A DNA stretch of 64,000 nt, taken from contig JAWZSP010000001.1 in assembly GCA_034401135.1 (NCBI GenBank), positions 2,976,001 through 3,040,000 of the forward strand, written 5' to 3'. The position numbers were made by a program, and so were the translations under genes. The stretch is from Volutella citrinella (taxonomy: Eukaryota > Ascomycota > Sordariomycetes > Hypocreales > Nectriaceae). A model generated the notes under the pieces. It had not been told where the DNA came from, did not search any database, and saw only the letters and a list, made by a program, of their open reading frames with translations. Position 1 is the first letter of the stretch, and the number at the start of each line of letters is the position of its first letter. Of this stretch, positions 47,884-58,125 are shown piece by piece.

Positions 47884-48285
47884 GAAGTTTGTGGTCTGGG
47901 GTGGTTTCTGCATTCACGGGACATTATGGGCGAAAAGGACTGGTTTTGGTGGAAGGGCGGATGCCTCTACCGAAGTTTCTGATGACAATGGGTACCATGA
48001 TAGTACAATAAAGGAGCATTGTCCGCTTGACAAACAAAACAAATGACCGACTTCTAAACTTCACTGCGGCAGCCATTCCTCGTTTCTGATGTCAGTTGTG
48101 ACGTTTGATAACCCAAATCGTCCGCTTTTTCTTATCAATACCGCTTATTGTATTCCCCCACGGCTAATACTCGTTGCCCCGCCCGTTGAAGTGTCTGCTG
48201 CCACAACGTTCTGTTGCAAACGCCCAGAAACTGCAAGGAAAACCCAGAACCGCAGAGGGGCGGCCGCAAAGATGCGCTTCCAATT
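47884..48285. other. Convergent intergenic region
   Basis: 3' flanks of rps15 and the SET gene. Nothing else seen. Confidence 0.6.
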
Positions 48286-48873
48286 CTATGCAGAAACATG
48301 TCGTTCTTTGAACGCAGCCCAGTAACTCCCACCAGCGCCACACTTGGCACAGCCGTAGCGGATCCCTCGCTTGTTGTAGTGAATCAAGAGTTCTTGATCT
48401 GCTAGAACCGGGGTTATCAACCTGACGGTGATTCTGTGTTCTTCGATTCCGTCTGTCCACTGCTCTGCGTTCGCACACGACAGGCAGGCGTGGTTGATAT
48501 GTGATGCCAGGCGGTATATGTGTGCCTGGGCCTCCCTTGGATCCACAAACGCATATTCCTGGACGAATTTCTCAAGGCGTCTGGGATCCGACCAGCTGAG
48601 TACCGACTCTCCCTTTACTTTTTTAAGCTTTGGAAACCAAAAGCGGAGGTCTGATCGCTGCACAGTTGACATCCTCTCCCATCTATCACCAATAGACCTC
48701 AAATGTCTCCAGTGTGGACATGATACTGCAGGTTCCTCAATGATAATTTGATGACCAGCAAGCAAAGTATAGCGGGCAAAGACCCCAAAGCCCCTCTGTT
48801 CAAAGGTATCTCTGATGATAACGGCCTCAAGATTCTGCGCTGGAGGCATCGGTGAAGCGCGTCGCGGGTCCAT
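48286..48873 (-). CDS. Short SET-domain protein
   Basis: Predicted lysine methyltransferase-like protein. The core from ATG 48873 is 195 residues. It has an N-terminal SET segment RGFGVFARYTLLAGHQIIIE, an insert of helices, then the SET-C motifs SHINHACLSCANAEQ (the usual NHS/C...N sequence) and VLADQELLIHYNKRG (E-L-x-x-x-Y). A Cys-pair remnant YGCAKCG follows, like a reduced post-SET. The same frame is open up to ATG 49143, adding 90 residues that begin MHGTISRLLMGIAVSVAYLW and show no SET similarity; acceptor-like AG sites lie between, so the true 5' end is unsettled. Small SET proteins of this kind are expanded in filamentous fungi; substrates are unknown. Confidence 0.7.
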   Translation of the reverse strand: MDPRRASPMPPAQNLEAVIIRDTFEQRGFGVFARYTLLAGHQIIIEEPAVSCPHWRHLRSIGDRWERMSTVQRSDLRFWFPKLKKVKGESVLSWSDPRRLEKFVQEYAFVDPREAQAHIYRLASHINHACLSCANAEQWTDGIEEHRITVRLITPVLADQELLIHYNKRGIRYGCAKCGAGGSYWAAFKERHVSA

Positions 48874-49692
48874 GGTGCTTTCCCAAGTGACGGCGTCGGT
48901 TTCTTCTCTGGATCCTGTGAGGCTGCCAGCATCAGCGAAGACAATCTTCACCTCCGAAATTAGGAATTGACGTGCGCAAGTCGTGTACGTCGACGGTCTT
49001 TTTTTTTCCAGGGCCTTTTCGTAGCACCCAAGAAAACAGTAGTCGAGTGTCTCCGGGGCTCTACGACACCGACAATGAAGCCGCCAAAGATACGCAACAC
49101 TTACTGCGATACCCATCAGTAACCGGGAGATAGTTCCATGCATGAAGAAGACACTACCTTGTTGTCCACTTTCAGCGGCGGGAGGTGATGCAGAAGATGT
49201 GACCTTACTGAGTCAACCAATAAGGCTGGGCAAACTATTGATATTAGGATGCAAGGGATAAGGCTCGAAGTACAATACGCTACGTTTTGAGCTTTTGGCG
49301 AACAAAAGGGGTCTGAGAGGCTTCAAAAGCTTGGTGGGTGATGTAGAATTCCTGGAGCAGGGGATCATCCTACTGCCTCGTGCTTTCCATCCTGTGTACG
49401 ATGCCGCTATCAAATCATGCGCAGACAATGCCAGCAGGACCGTTGCTCCTTCTACAACAAGGACAGAGGATGCTTCCAAATAAAATTTATTCTTCATCAC
49501 ACCAGGAGGGAAGGTCTCCAGGACTACCCTCTACGAACGAGGCCATAGCCCGCCAGTCACCCCTGCCACGACGCTATTCAGCGGATCTCTGCCACGAGCT
49601 CTCTCGAGATACAGATGACCGAACAAAGGAAATTGATTGATTTAAACTTCTTGAGATTCTTATTTGCCCAATCCACGCTAGTATACACGGTT
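48874..49692. other. Region upstream of SET gene
   Basis: Part (to 49143) may encode a 5' extension of the SET protein. The rest is non-coding 3' flank of the complex I subunit gene. Confidence 0.5.
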
Positions 49693-50359
49693 CTACTCCT
49701 TTTGGGCAAGCTTGGCTGCCTTTCGCTCCTCGTCAGCGAGGTGCTTTTGCCTGTGGTGCTCAACAGCCCAGTCCATGTTGTTCAGCTGGCCAGCCTGGAT
49801 GTTTCGGGCGGCGTGGGATCCAATGGCCCTTTGATATGTTAGCATAAGCTGCGTGAAAAGGTCGCCCCGTCCAAGCCACAGGATGTCGATGTCGCTTGGG
49901 AGGAATTGATCGGGTCGAGACGTACTCGGGGTAGGCAACCTCGATGAATCGGTGCTTGTTGGATGCGTTCTCGAAGAGGTTGCGGTCGAAGCTAGCCTGC
50001 TCGGCGGCCTTTGTGTGCAGGGCGTTGGTCTCCTCCCAGTCCTTGGCCTGCGAGGTGTACTTTCGGATGAGCGACAAGGAGTCTCCCTCGGCGGGCACGA
50101 ACTGATAGACGAGCACGCCACCGAAGAAGGCGGCGACACCGATGAGGGATCCGGTCTAGATGCGGAAACAAACGCGGTTAGCAATCTTTGACGAGGCGGA
50201 CGGCTGGTTGGGATGTGCGAGGTTTTGCGGGCATACCCCGAACGACTCGTTGACCGGCTCAGCGGGCTTGTGGTGTGCGTGGGCGTCGGAGGCGTACGTC
50301 CGCGCGGACCTCTGGAGCTGCCGAGCCACGCAGGCTGCCCTCTGTCGTGCGGCGAACAT
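49693..50359 (-). CDS. nuo17.8: NADH:ubiquinone oxidoreductase 17.8 kDa-type subunit, mitochondrial
   Basis: Accessory subunit of respiratory complex I. Three exons, 50359-50237, 50155-49926 and 49828-49693, phase-consistent, give 162 residues. The N terminus MFAARQRAACVARQLQRSAR, followed by TYASDAHAHH, is a classic basic presequence with a processing-like site. One hydrophobic segment (LIGVAAFFGGVLVYQFV, about residues 45-61) would cross the inner membrane. The C-terminal part contains QASFDRNLFEN, FIEVAYPE, NIQAGQLNN and VEHHRQKHLADEERKAAKLA, matching my recollection of the Neurospora 17.8 kDa subunit (pattern of DRNL...N, YPE and an Arg/Lys-rich end). The exact subunit name is less certain than the mitochondrial membrane assignment. 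Confidence 0.78.
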
Positions 50360-53300
50360 GTTGGCGGCGTCAATTGGGAGTTGCGGATCGTGAAGGCGTC
50401 GTGCGAGGGTCGCCAATTCAAACCGAAGGCCGCCATCACTGGCCCGTGGTTCATCCCGGGTTACGTAAGCTGGTCGTTGTTGGATTCTGTGGCCAATCAG
50501 GGCTTGCTCGTTTGTGATCGAGCTGACAAGGCTGCCCTCTGCTCTCTTGACCTTGGCCTTCCAGCCATTGAATGCAGGGAAATTGATTAAAATATCTGGA
50601 ACAGAGCTGGTATCGCATTTGAATGTCTCCAATGCTATTTGGCACGGCCATGCCCATGGTTGGAGTGCGCCGGGGCTTAGCATCGCTCTACGGCAAGCTT
50701 CCTTTACTCAGGGGAAATCCAATGAAATAAATGGGCATCAAAATACCCCCACCAAGGCCTAAGTAAATCTTGATAGCAAGCTACTCATTCACCGACATAC
50801 AACATCCGATGATCGATAGTGCACTGGCGCTTGCATTCATAGCTGTGCCTCCCTGAAGGAAAACCGTCGACGTCCAGAGGTAGAGTTGGAGAGGATGTTT
50901 CCTGTGATGACAGCACGTCTCTCAGCACACATGAACCTCGAAACGGTAAGACTTGGTGCCTGCGGCATCGGCTCTGCAAGGTAGCAGGGCCCAAGCACTT
51001 TTGGCCTTAATTTTTCTTCCCCAAAGTGCCAGCATCAACAGATAAGTTCAGTCTCAGATAGAGCCTCTTGGTTAGCATTCCCTCGGATTGCGGGCCATAT
51101 AGCACCACCATTCATCATTTGGCAGTAGGATCTTCTTCCGTTCAACAATAATTCAACGATTACACAGTCAAATAAGCTTATTCATCGGGAGGAATGGAAG
51201 TATTTTCCTACCATCAGACAGCGTAAAGCCAAATTTGCTTACCTTGTGTCCGCACTACAACCGAGTCTCTCCAATCGTGTCGCATAGAACTAGGCTGGTT
51301 GCCATCAAGCGAGGAATCTGTGAGTGAAGTTTGGCGACAGCACTTCTGACTATGGTGGATAGAACCGGCCCAATCACGACGCCTCCTCACTCAGCCATCA
51401 TCACTTTCTGCGGCCGCAGCAACATATCTCATTGGGATAGCTTTGCAGTTGTAGTGACAGCACTGCAGGACTTTGTCCTGTCAGAGGCGGACACGCTCTC
51501 GATAGCTACGCAAGCCAACAGGGCGCCCTAATGCGATGCTGGTTGATATGAGCTTTCGAGGCCATCCAGGCAAGTATTGAAGGTTAGTGGTTTGAACATC
51601 GTTGTCCGCGGAAGCTTGTCCCCAGGGGAAGAAGGGGTACCACCAAACTCAGATACCGGAAGTGTCTGCTCCGATGCAAACATTCCTGCTGCCTTTACAG
51701 GGCCACAGCGAGACGGAAGAAAAAATTAGAGAAACTGTCTCGCACCAGCCCGCCTTGGGAGGCATTAATCGGCCCGGATGATGCCAAACGAACCGCCCGT
51801 GGACACCCTCATGCAGTCGGGAGCGAGAGCGAATGTTGTTCTGCGGCGGATCCGGAGGAGAACAGCTTATCTCGCCCAACGGCAAAAGGAAGCAGACTTT
51901 TGGCGAGGCATTTGCATCGGATGAGACCGGGCTTGGAATCGATGCGAGGGCGCAATAGCGCGTCCCGAGGGAGGCGACGGGCCTCAGGACTTCTGGTGCG
52001 CTATGTACTATCCAAGTCTTTGGTGGGCGGGCAGGCTGAGAGTGGCGACGGGAAAGGTACCCTCCGTCTAAGCCAGTTGCCCAGCGGGACTCGGGCTCGG
52101 CCGGACAAGGGCAACACCCACAAATACTCCAGCGTGGGACGGGGAACGGGGACGGCCGGGCGAACGCACCGAGGTCCTGGCCTCCACGCGTTCGACGGGA
52201 CGCGGTAGTTGTACATGGCACTTTGCGTTTGTACCTGCCCGAACGAGATGGAGGGATGGATGGAGGGCCATTGGAGAGGCACAGCTGCCGAATGGAACTG
52301 GACCGTATATCGTGTGCGGGTGAGACAAGCCCTCGATGGCACCAAACCCACAAAGACGCAGAGGACTGAAAGATCTGGATTCCCTGGAGGCCTGTGGGGG
52401 ACCGGCCCGGCCCAGCAGCGAGGCGCGATGGCACGTCAAATCAACGATGAGGGACGAGAAACTCGTGCGGGATGAGGCTGCAGCGGCGATCCCCCTTGGC
52501 TCGCACGTGTGTTTGAGTGTGGTTGAGCGTGGTTGAGCGTGGCAGAGGGTTGCAGAGGGGGTTGCATTTGCCAAATGCAGGCGGGGCTCGGCCGCAGCCT
52601 CGATCCGGCCGCCCACACTTGCCCTCTGCACTGTAGTAGTAGTTGGTGGTACTGCAGCAGTGGCTGCCTGGTGTTGTTTTCAAGTTTTTTTTTTCTGCCA
52701 TGTATGTAGGTGTTTATTTTTGCCTTCCGTCAACCCTGTTTATTTGCACGGGGTGTGCGATGCCTCCTTGGTGATTAATTTGCCCATGCATGTCTCAAGC
52801 CCCTTCGATGACCCGGAGGGCGGTCTCTCCTTCGCCTCGCGGAACAATTGGCCAGCTGGTGTTGATGGCACGCACCCCGTTCACAAAGTGGGTGGCCTCG
52901 TCTTTCATGCCCAGCTCTTGGGCTCCAATGCTCATTGATTACGCCAAAGCTGCGCCGGCGCCAGGCAGGCTGTGCTCGATGATGAGTAGTTGTGTGTGCA
53001 TGACGAGGAGTTACAACAGCACAAACAGGCCCGCTTCCCCGACGAGTGGCGGCCCGGGGATTAGTTGCCATGGCCCGGTGAGTCTTTCACGTCACCCGCA
53101 AACAAGGGCGATGCCAGACTGCAGGATCGATCGGTGATGGGGGCAAAAACCAGACGGGACACGGCGCTACGCAGGTTGGCGGGTGACGCGTGTCGTCATG
53201 AAGTTGCCCGTCGTTTTGGCCTCGCAGCCGGGTTTGGGTCGGGTTTGGCCCCGGCGGGTGCGGTGCAGTGCGACCACGTACAAACATTGGCCGCAATGGA

Positions 53301-54598
53301 TGTTACTGAGTATCTGCAGGTTGGTGTTGCTACGGACTCAGCTGTCGGGATGGGGGGCGAGCTTCTCGTCAGCAAGTCTCGCTCGGTACATGCCCATCTA
53401 GACTTTCTACGGCAGGCTTTTCCCCAGGCGGACGCTCGGTGCTATTGCGCGTTGCGTGATGTTTACATTACATACATGACATTTCATTACATGCCGGAAT
53501 CAAGGTAACCTCCGCATTGCTCTCCAGACTCGGGCCCTAGCCCGTCGCTAGCATGCGGGGAAGACAAGTGAAGACTGAGGAAGGACCTAGTGCTCGGTAC
53601 CTCCCCAGCCGGGCCAGCTGCTCCTGGCCTATGGAACCTGCGCATCATCTGCTGAGACACTTGCTTGAAACTGGCTTTTTTCTGTCCCTCTGCGCTGGAG
53701 CTGACCCCTCTTGCACGGCCCCTAGTCTAGCACCTCGCAGTTCTGCTGTCACTGTACATGCCAATTGCTCTGATATTTTTCATCATGCCCGATGCAATGC
53801 GACGGTGATGCGTGATGCGTGAAGCTGATTCTGAAGCTGATGCTGATACAGCTGCCCGCTGCCGGTTCCATTTCCATCGTCGCACCCCCCCTCCCCTCCC
53901 CTCCTCCACCCATATGCATCCCATCCGCCCCCGGCCTGCTCTGGTCAACTGATCCCCAACCGAGACTTGGCTGCTCAACGGGGTAGCTTGCACAAACTGT
54001 GCGCCGAAGCTAACCTTAACTGTTGTCACGTCATGGCCAGGTCAGTGACAAAGTAGCGCGCGCCATCCCGAAATCCAAATGCTGTGGGCACGGCTCTAGG
54101 GCGTCGGCTTAGACAGCCCAACCCGTCCACGTCCACCCTTTTGCTGTGTCTGCTCACCACCCCCTTCCCAAGGGGGCTGAGGCCGTGGCTGCCAACGGCA
54201 TACAAGAAGAGACCCTCTTGTCAGACCTGTCAACATCCCGTTTCTCACTGCTTCTCCATCTCCCCCCCTCATGACGCTTGACACGACACATCGTGACCAT
54301 CAACTACAGAGGCGTGTTTGTGCCGAGATGCAACGTTAGTGAGGAGACCCCTTGCTACAAGTCTACAACCTACACACCAAAGAGACACTGTCGCAACGTC
54401 TATAAGCCTTCGGGACGCTTTTGATATCGCCCGTACAGACTGCCATACCACCTGCCGGACTCGAGTTGAACGCCGTTGCGCCTTGTGCTGTTCAACGAAA
54501 CACCCCCCCAGTCCGCCAACACCGTCTGCACCAGAAGCTGCCGCGACCAGCAAAACAACTCACAAAGAAAACCGGATCCCCCTCCGCAGCTGCCCATT
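50360..54598. other. Gene-free intergenic stretch (4.2 kb)
   Basis: No supported gene. The 261-residue frame at 51649-52434 (minus) and overlapping frames around 52000-52600 show no motif and are GC-driven. GTGGTTGAGC repeats occur near 52516-52545. Confidence 0.55.
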
Positions 54599-54865
54599 AT
54601 GTGTCACACAGTCATCGCCCAGCGCATGTGCGAGGTCTGCCACCGCGGCCTCGGAGAGACGGTCATCGACTTCACCCGGTGCGCCCGCAAGTGCTCCAGC
54701 CCCTTCTACTGCTTGACGCCCAAGCCCGAGATGGAGACGTGCGAGATGTGCTCGGCGACCACCAACTCGTCGGGTATCCCTACACCGGTGCTGGCTCGCT
54801 CGTCGGTCGACGAGTACCCGCTCTCGGACGCCGTCGCCGCCGCCGCCGCCTGCCACCGGCCCTAG
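54599..54865 (+). CDS. Small Cys-rich protein, function unknown
   Basis: 88 residues from ATG 54599 to TAG. It has eight Cys in its first 52 residues, arranged MCHTV, MCEVCHRG, FTRCARKCSS, FYCLTPKP, ETCEMCS, including two CxxC pairs and one CxxxC pair. This looks like a small zinc-binding or redox module, not a secreted effector, since there is no signal peptide. It ends with an Ala-rich tail. A CT-rich leader precedes it. I do not recognise the family; the Cys density and CxxC spacing in an otherwise empty region are the reason for the call. Confidence 0.5.
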   Translation: MCHTVIAQRMCEVCHRGLGETVIDFTRCARKCSSPFYCLTPKPEMETCEMCSATTNSSGIPTPVLARSSVDEYPLSDAVAAAAACHRP

Positions 54866-56211
54866 GTAGCGCTGCCTGGCTGCGTCAGAGCGCAACAGCA
54901 CGGCCGCTGCGACGGTTTGGCCAGTGCTCCGAGTGAGGCCCGGACTTTGTCTCACGGTTGAACGGGTCGGCAAGGTCAAGGCGAGGTGAGGGCGTGGGGT
55001 CCGTGGTTGGGCCTCCATGGACGAGTCTTGACTGTGCAATGGGTGTTTGTGAGAGTGTGTGAGTACGTGTGTGTATGTGAAGGCAGTGCGCCGCGCAGGA
55101 AGTAACAACAGGACTGCATCACGGGATCATGGAATGGGACGGCGCGTGCGATTCTTTTTTCATTTCTTTTTCTTTTTTTTCGGTCACTACTGGCGACTAT
55201 ATGGTCTGCCGTGTCACCCAGGATCTGGGACTTTGGGTCAAGCCGGAGCGCCGGGTTTGTTGGGCCGGTGATGCCCACATGCCGGGACGGCGCACACGGG
55301 CTGGGCGCCGGGACGGCGTTACAGAGGAAAAGTGAAGGTGCTAATGCTAGGGCAAATTCCAAATACAAGACATTCGTTGTTACGCCTTGTCCGGTCTCTA
55401 GCGCGTGGAGCGACACTGCCGGTCAAGAGCCTCATTCCCCGCCATTGCCTCATTGCCTTATTCCCTCGTCGGTTGGGGGCTGGAGGCCTGTCTGTGTTGT
55501 CGCCTCATCTCACCGTCCATTTTGCCATTGCGCTGACCCTGACCCCGTGCCGTGCCGCGTCGTCGGCATAGCCTTGTTCGCCGCCGCCACTTCTTTTGCT
55601 TACTTCCTGACCTTAGTCCTCCCCAATCAACCCCGCGACGCTTCGTCCTCGCCCTCAACGCGCCGCCGCCGCCGCTGCGCGTGAAACCAGCGCATGTGCG
55701 AGTGTGTGCCCGTGTCCGTGTCCGTCCGTCCACCGGAGATGCCGACACGACGCATCGCGGGCGCATGGACCCATTCGAGATCCCAGAACCCAGGGTAATC
55801 GCTGTCATACTCTCCCCTTGCCCTGCCCGAAATTCTCGATCTTGTCCCCTTGGGGGATGAGCCATTCCCGTCAACTGGGCGCGCAGGCTCAGCAGCTGAC
55901 GCTCTCGTGGCCCACCGGTCTGCCACCCAGCTGCCCGGGCAGCCCAGCCGGCGGGAGGATTCGTCGAAAACCTTGGTGCTCCCGATGGGTCCGTACGCTC
56001 CCATGACGAAGAAACCTTGCTTGGGGGGGCTTCCCTTTTCTGCTTGGAAAAAAAAATCCGGACCTGCGCAATTACATTTGCTTGCGAATCGCCTGATAAA
56101 TCAAGCTGCTGGCCTGGCCCCCTTACCCCTTGGCGTCTCGATCTGCTCTCGCTCTCGCTCTCGCTCCCGCCGCCCTCGGTCGGGGTGCGACTGACTCCAA
56201 TTGAAGCCGCC
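54866..56211. other. Intergenic region upstream of the Nudix gene
   Basis: Includes a T-rich tract near 55154-55181 and a CTCTCG microsatellite at about 56144-56166 just before the Nudix start codon. Open frames on both strands at 55458-56417 are unsupported. Confidence 0.55.
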
Positions 56212-57390
56212 ATGTCCAATGCCATGATAGCATCCCCCTTGCCGCCTGGGTGGGTTCGCCGGGTCGTCCCGTACCCAGGCGCCTGGCTCGCGCCGCCGGT
56301 TGCCAAGGTGCCGTCCCTCTTCAAGGTCGTCCAGGAGGGCAACAAGATTGATCGGATATGCCTGGACGAGCTGTGGGAGTTCCGGGTCGTCGACGTGGAC
56401 GAGGTCGTCGGCTTCATGAGAGACTCGGTCCAGAGGGAAATGGTGTGGGATGGCGCCGACTTCTACCTCGACCATGAGAACAGGACGATCCATCTGGACC
56501 CGGAGATCCGGCGCGGAGAGGACCCAGCCGGCGCGTGCAGGCGAGCCTTCTCGGAACTGCTGGAGAGGAATGAGGGAAGATTCAACAACGGACTCGACAG
56601 CTGGATCACGAGGCCGGCATCGCGCCGCGAGTTCCACCCCATCCACGTCACGATAGGAACCCACCAGGACCTGAGCATCCCGCTGCCGGCCCGCGGCCTC
56701 TTCGGCGTGGTGACGCTGGGCGTCCACCTGAACGTGTACACGGTGCAGCAAGTCGACGGGCGAGACTGCGTCGACCGCATCTGGGTGTCGCAGCGCGCGA
56801 CTGGCGATTCTGTCAGCTACCCAGGCATGCTGGACCAGGTGGTCGCGGGGGGGATGGACCCGACAGACCGGATAGCAGGGCTGCTTGCGCCGGCATTCAC
56901 GCTGAAACGCGAGGCCCAGGAAGAGGCCGGCCTCTTGCTGGACCTTGAAACGAGGGCCATGTCGTCCAAGGTCAGGGGAGGCGGCGCGACGGAGACGCAG
57001 ACGGTCGTCGGCACCGTCAAGGAGGCGCCTCCCCTGACGTTTTACGACTGCAAAGGCCGCGATGCCGGGCGCGCAAACGAGGGTCACCTGGAGCCGGGCG
57101 TACGCTTCGTGTACGACCTGGAGCTCGACGACCCGTGCTTCCAGCCGCGCAAGGAGGAGAAGGGCATCGAGAAGTTCGAGGCGCTGACGGTCGACGAGGT
57201 GAAGCGGAGGCTGCGCGACCGGCGGTGGAAGCCCAATTGCGGGCTGGTGATGCTCGACTTTTTGATACGGAAGAAGCTGGTCACCGAGGCCGAGGAGGAG
57301 CGCTACGCCGAGATCATCACGGGGCTACGGCGGCCGTTGCCGTTTAGCTTTGTGCAGGACGGGTTCCCGTATTTGGTCCCGTGGATCTAA
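56212..57390 (+). CDS. DUF4743-Nudix hydrolase (TNR3-like)
   Basis: Single exon, 392 residues from ATG 56212. The N-terminal half (LFKVVQEGNKID onward, then GFMRDSVQREMVW) fits the DUF4743 domain that precedes the Nudix fold in proteins related to Schizosaccharomyces thiamine pyrophosphokinase Tnr3. The Nudix part runs from about residue 170 with GVHLNVYTVQQ, then VAGGMDP and the catalytic helix KREAQEEAGL (R233-L241), whose REx2EE residues bind Mg. No thiamine pyrophosphokinase domain follows, so this is the stand-alone form; plausible substrates are damaged thiamine diphosphates (oxo- or oxy-thiamine forms), as reported for this family, but that is inference. It is tail to tail with the cupin gene, 180 bp apart. 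Confidence 0.85.
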   Translation: MSNAMIASPLPPGWVRRVVPYPGAWLAPPVAKVPSLFKVVQEGNKIDRICLDELWEFRVVDVDEVVGFMRDSVQREMVWDGADFYLDHENRTIHLDPEIRRGEDPAGACRRAFSELLERNEGRFNNGLDSWITRPASRREFHPIHVTIGTHQDLSIPLPARGLFGVVTLGVHLNVYTVQQVDGRDCVDRIWVSQRATGDSVSYPGMLDQVVAGGMDPTDRIAGLLAPAFTLKREAQEEAGLLLDLETRAMSSKVRGGGATETQTVVGTVKEAPPLTFYDCKGRDAGRANEGHLEPGVRFVYDLELDDPCFQPRKEEKGIEKFEALTVDEVKRRLRDRRWKPNCGLVMLDFLIRKKLVTEAEEERYAEIITGLRRPLPFSFVQDGFPYLVPWI

Positions 57391-57570
57391 CGAGGCGAGG
57401 AAAGGGGAGGTGCTTGGATATAACTTTGTATTGTACTTTTATCAGGTTGGGTAGACGAGCCGCCCATGAGCCTAATCAACGAAATGACATGCCATGCTGC
57501 CAGACCATCCATCCATATGCTATGCTATCGCTCGTCTTGGGCACTCCAAACGTCATCCTCGTCCCAACCC

Positions 57571-58125
57571 TCAGACGGTCTCGCAGTTCCCCAAGTCGGC
57601 GAGTTGGTGGACCTCGAGCTCCCGGCCGCCCACCGCAACAGGCGCCGTTGGCAGCAGGACAAAGGCGACGCGCGCGACTTCCTCGCCCGTGTTCTTCCAG
57701 GCGTGGATGGTGCCCCGCTGGACGATGACGTCGCCCCGCCCCAGCGTCCTGGTCGCCCCGCCGTCGAGGACGCACTCAACGCGGCCCTCGAGCACGAAGC
57801 CGAAGTCGACGCTGGCGGTGCGGTGCATGACGCCCGGGTGGCCGGGCCAGAAGTCGATGACGCGGACGGCCGAGCCCGTCGACGGGACGATGTCGTCCGG
57901 GAACTGGTTCTCGCGGTACGACTGCAGGTCCGCGTCCCCGGCCAGGCTGTACGGCTCGTTGGCGTTGAAGAAGGGCGTGTGCATGGTGAAGGCGCCGCTG
58001 CGCACGCCGAGCACCTCGGTCGCGAAGGACGTGTCCCAGATGGCCGCGCCCTCGGCGTTGTGCGTGGTGATGTACCGGGTGACCGGCGGAAGCGGCTGGG
58101 GCTCGACGGTGCTGGGGGAGGACAT
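57571..58125 (-). CDS. Cupin-domain protein
   Basis: Single exon, 184 residues. The cupin barrel occupies about residues 95-165: PGHPGVMHRTASVDFGFVLE (motif 1 region), VECVLDGGATRTLGRGDVIV and QRGTIHAWKNTGEE (motif 2, PGxxHxxxN-like as RGTIHAWKN). The motif 1 His set is HxxxSVDFG rather than the standard HxH...E, a pattern seen in a large group of fungal cupins of unknown function. The N terminus ITTHNAEGAAIWDTSF is also typical of that group. No signal peptide. Reaction unknown; possible roles include dioxygenase, isomerase or sugar-binding functions. Confidence 0.85.
   Translation of the reverse strand: MSSPSTVEPQPLPPVTRYITTHNAEGAAIWDTSFATEVLGVRSGAFTMHTPFFNANEPYSLAGDADLQSYRENQFPDDIVPSTGSAVRVIDFWPGHPGVMHRTASVDFGFVLEGRVECVLDGGATRTLGRGDVIVQRGTIHAWKNTGEEVARVAFVLLPTAPVAVGGRELEVHQLADLGNCETV

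Noticed and set aside
51649..52631. 261- and 187-codon minus-strand frames
   Set aside because: No recognisable motif, mutual overlap, no supported start or splice sites.
56101..57087. 328-codon minus-strand frame
   Set aside because: Antisense of the Nudix gene, whose own translation has clear domain motifs.
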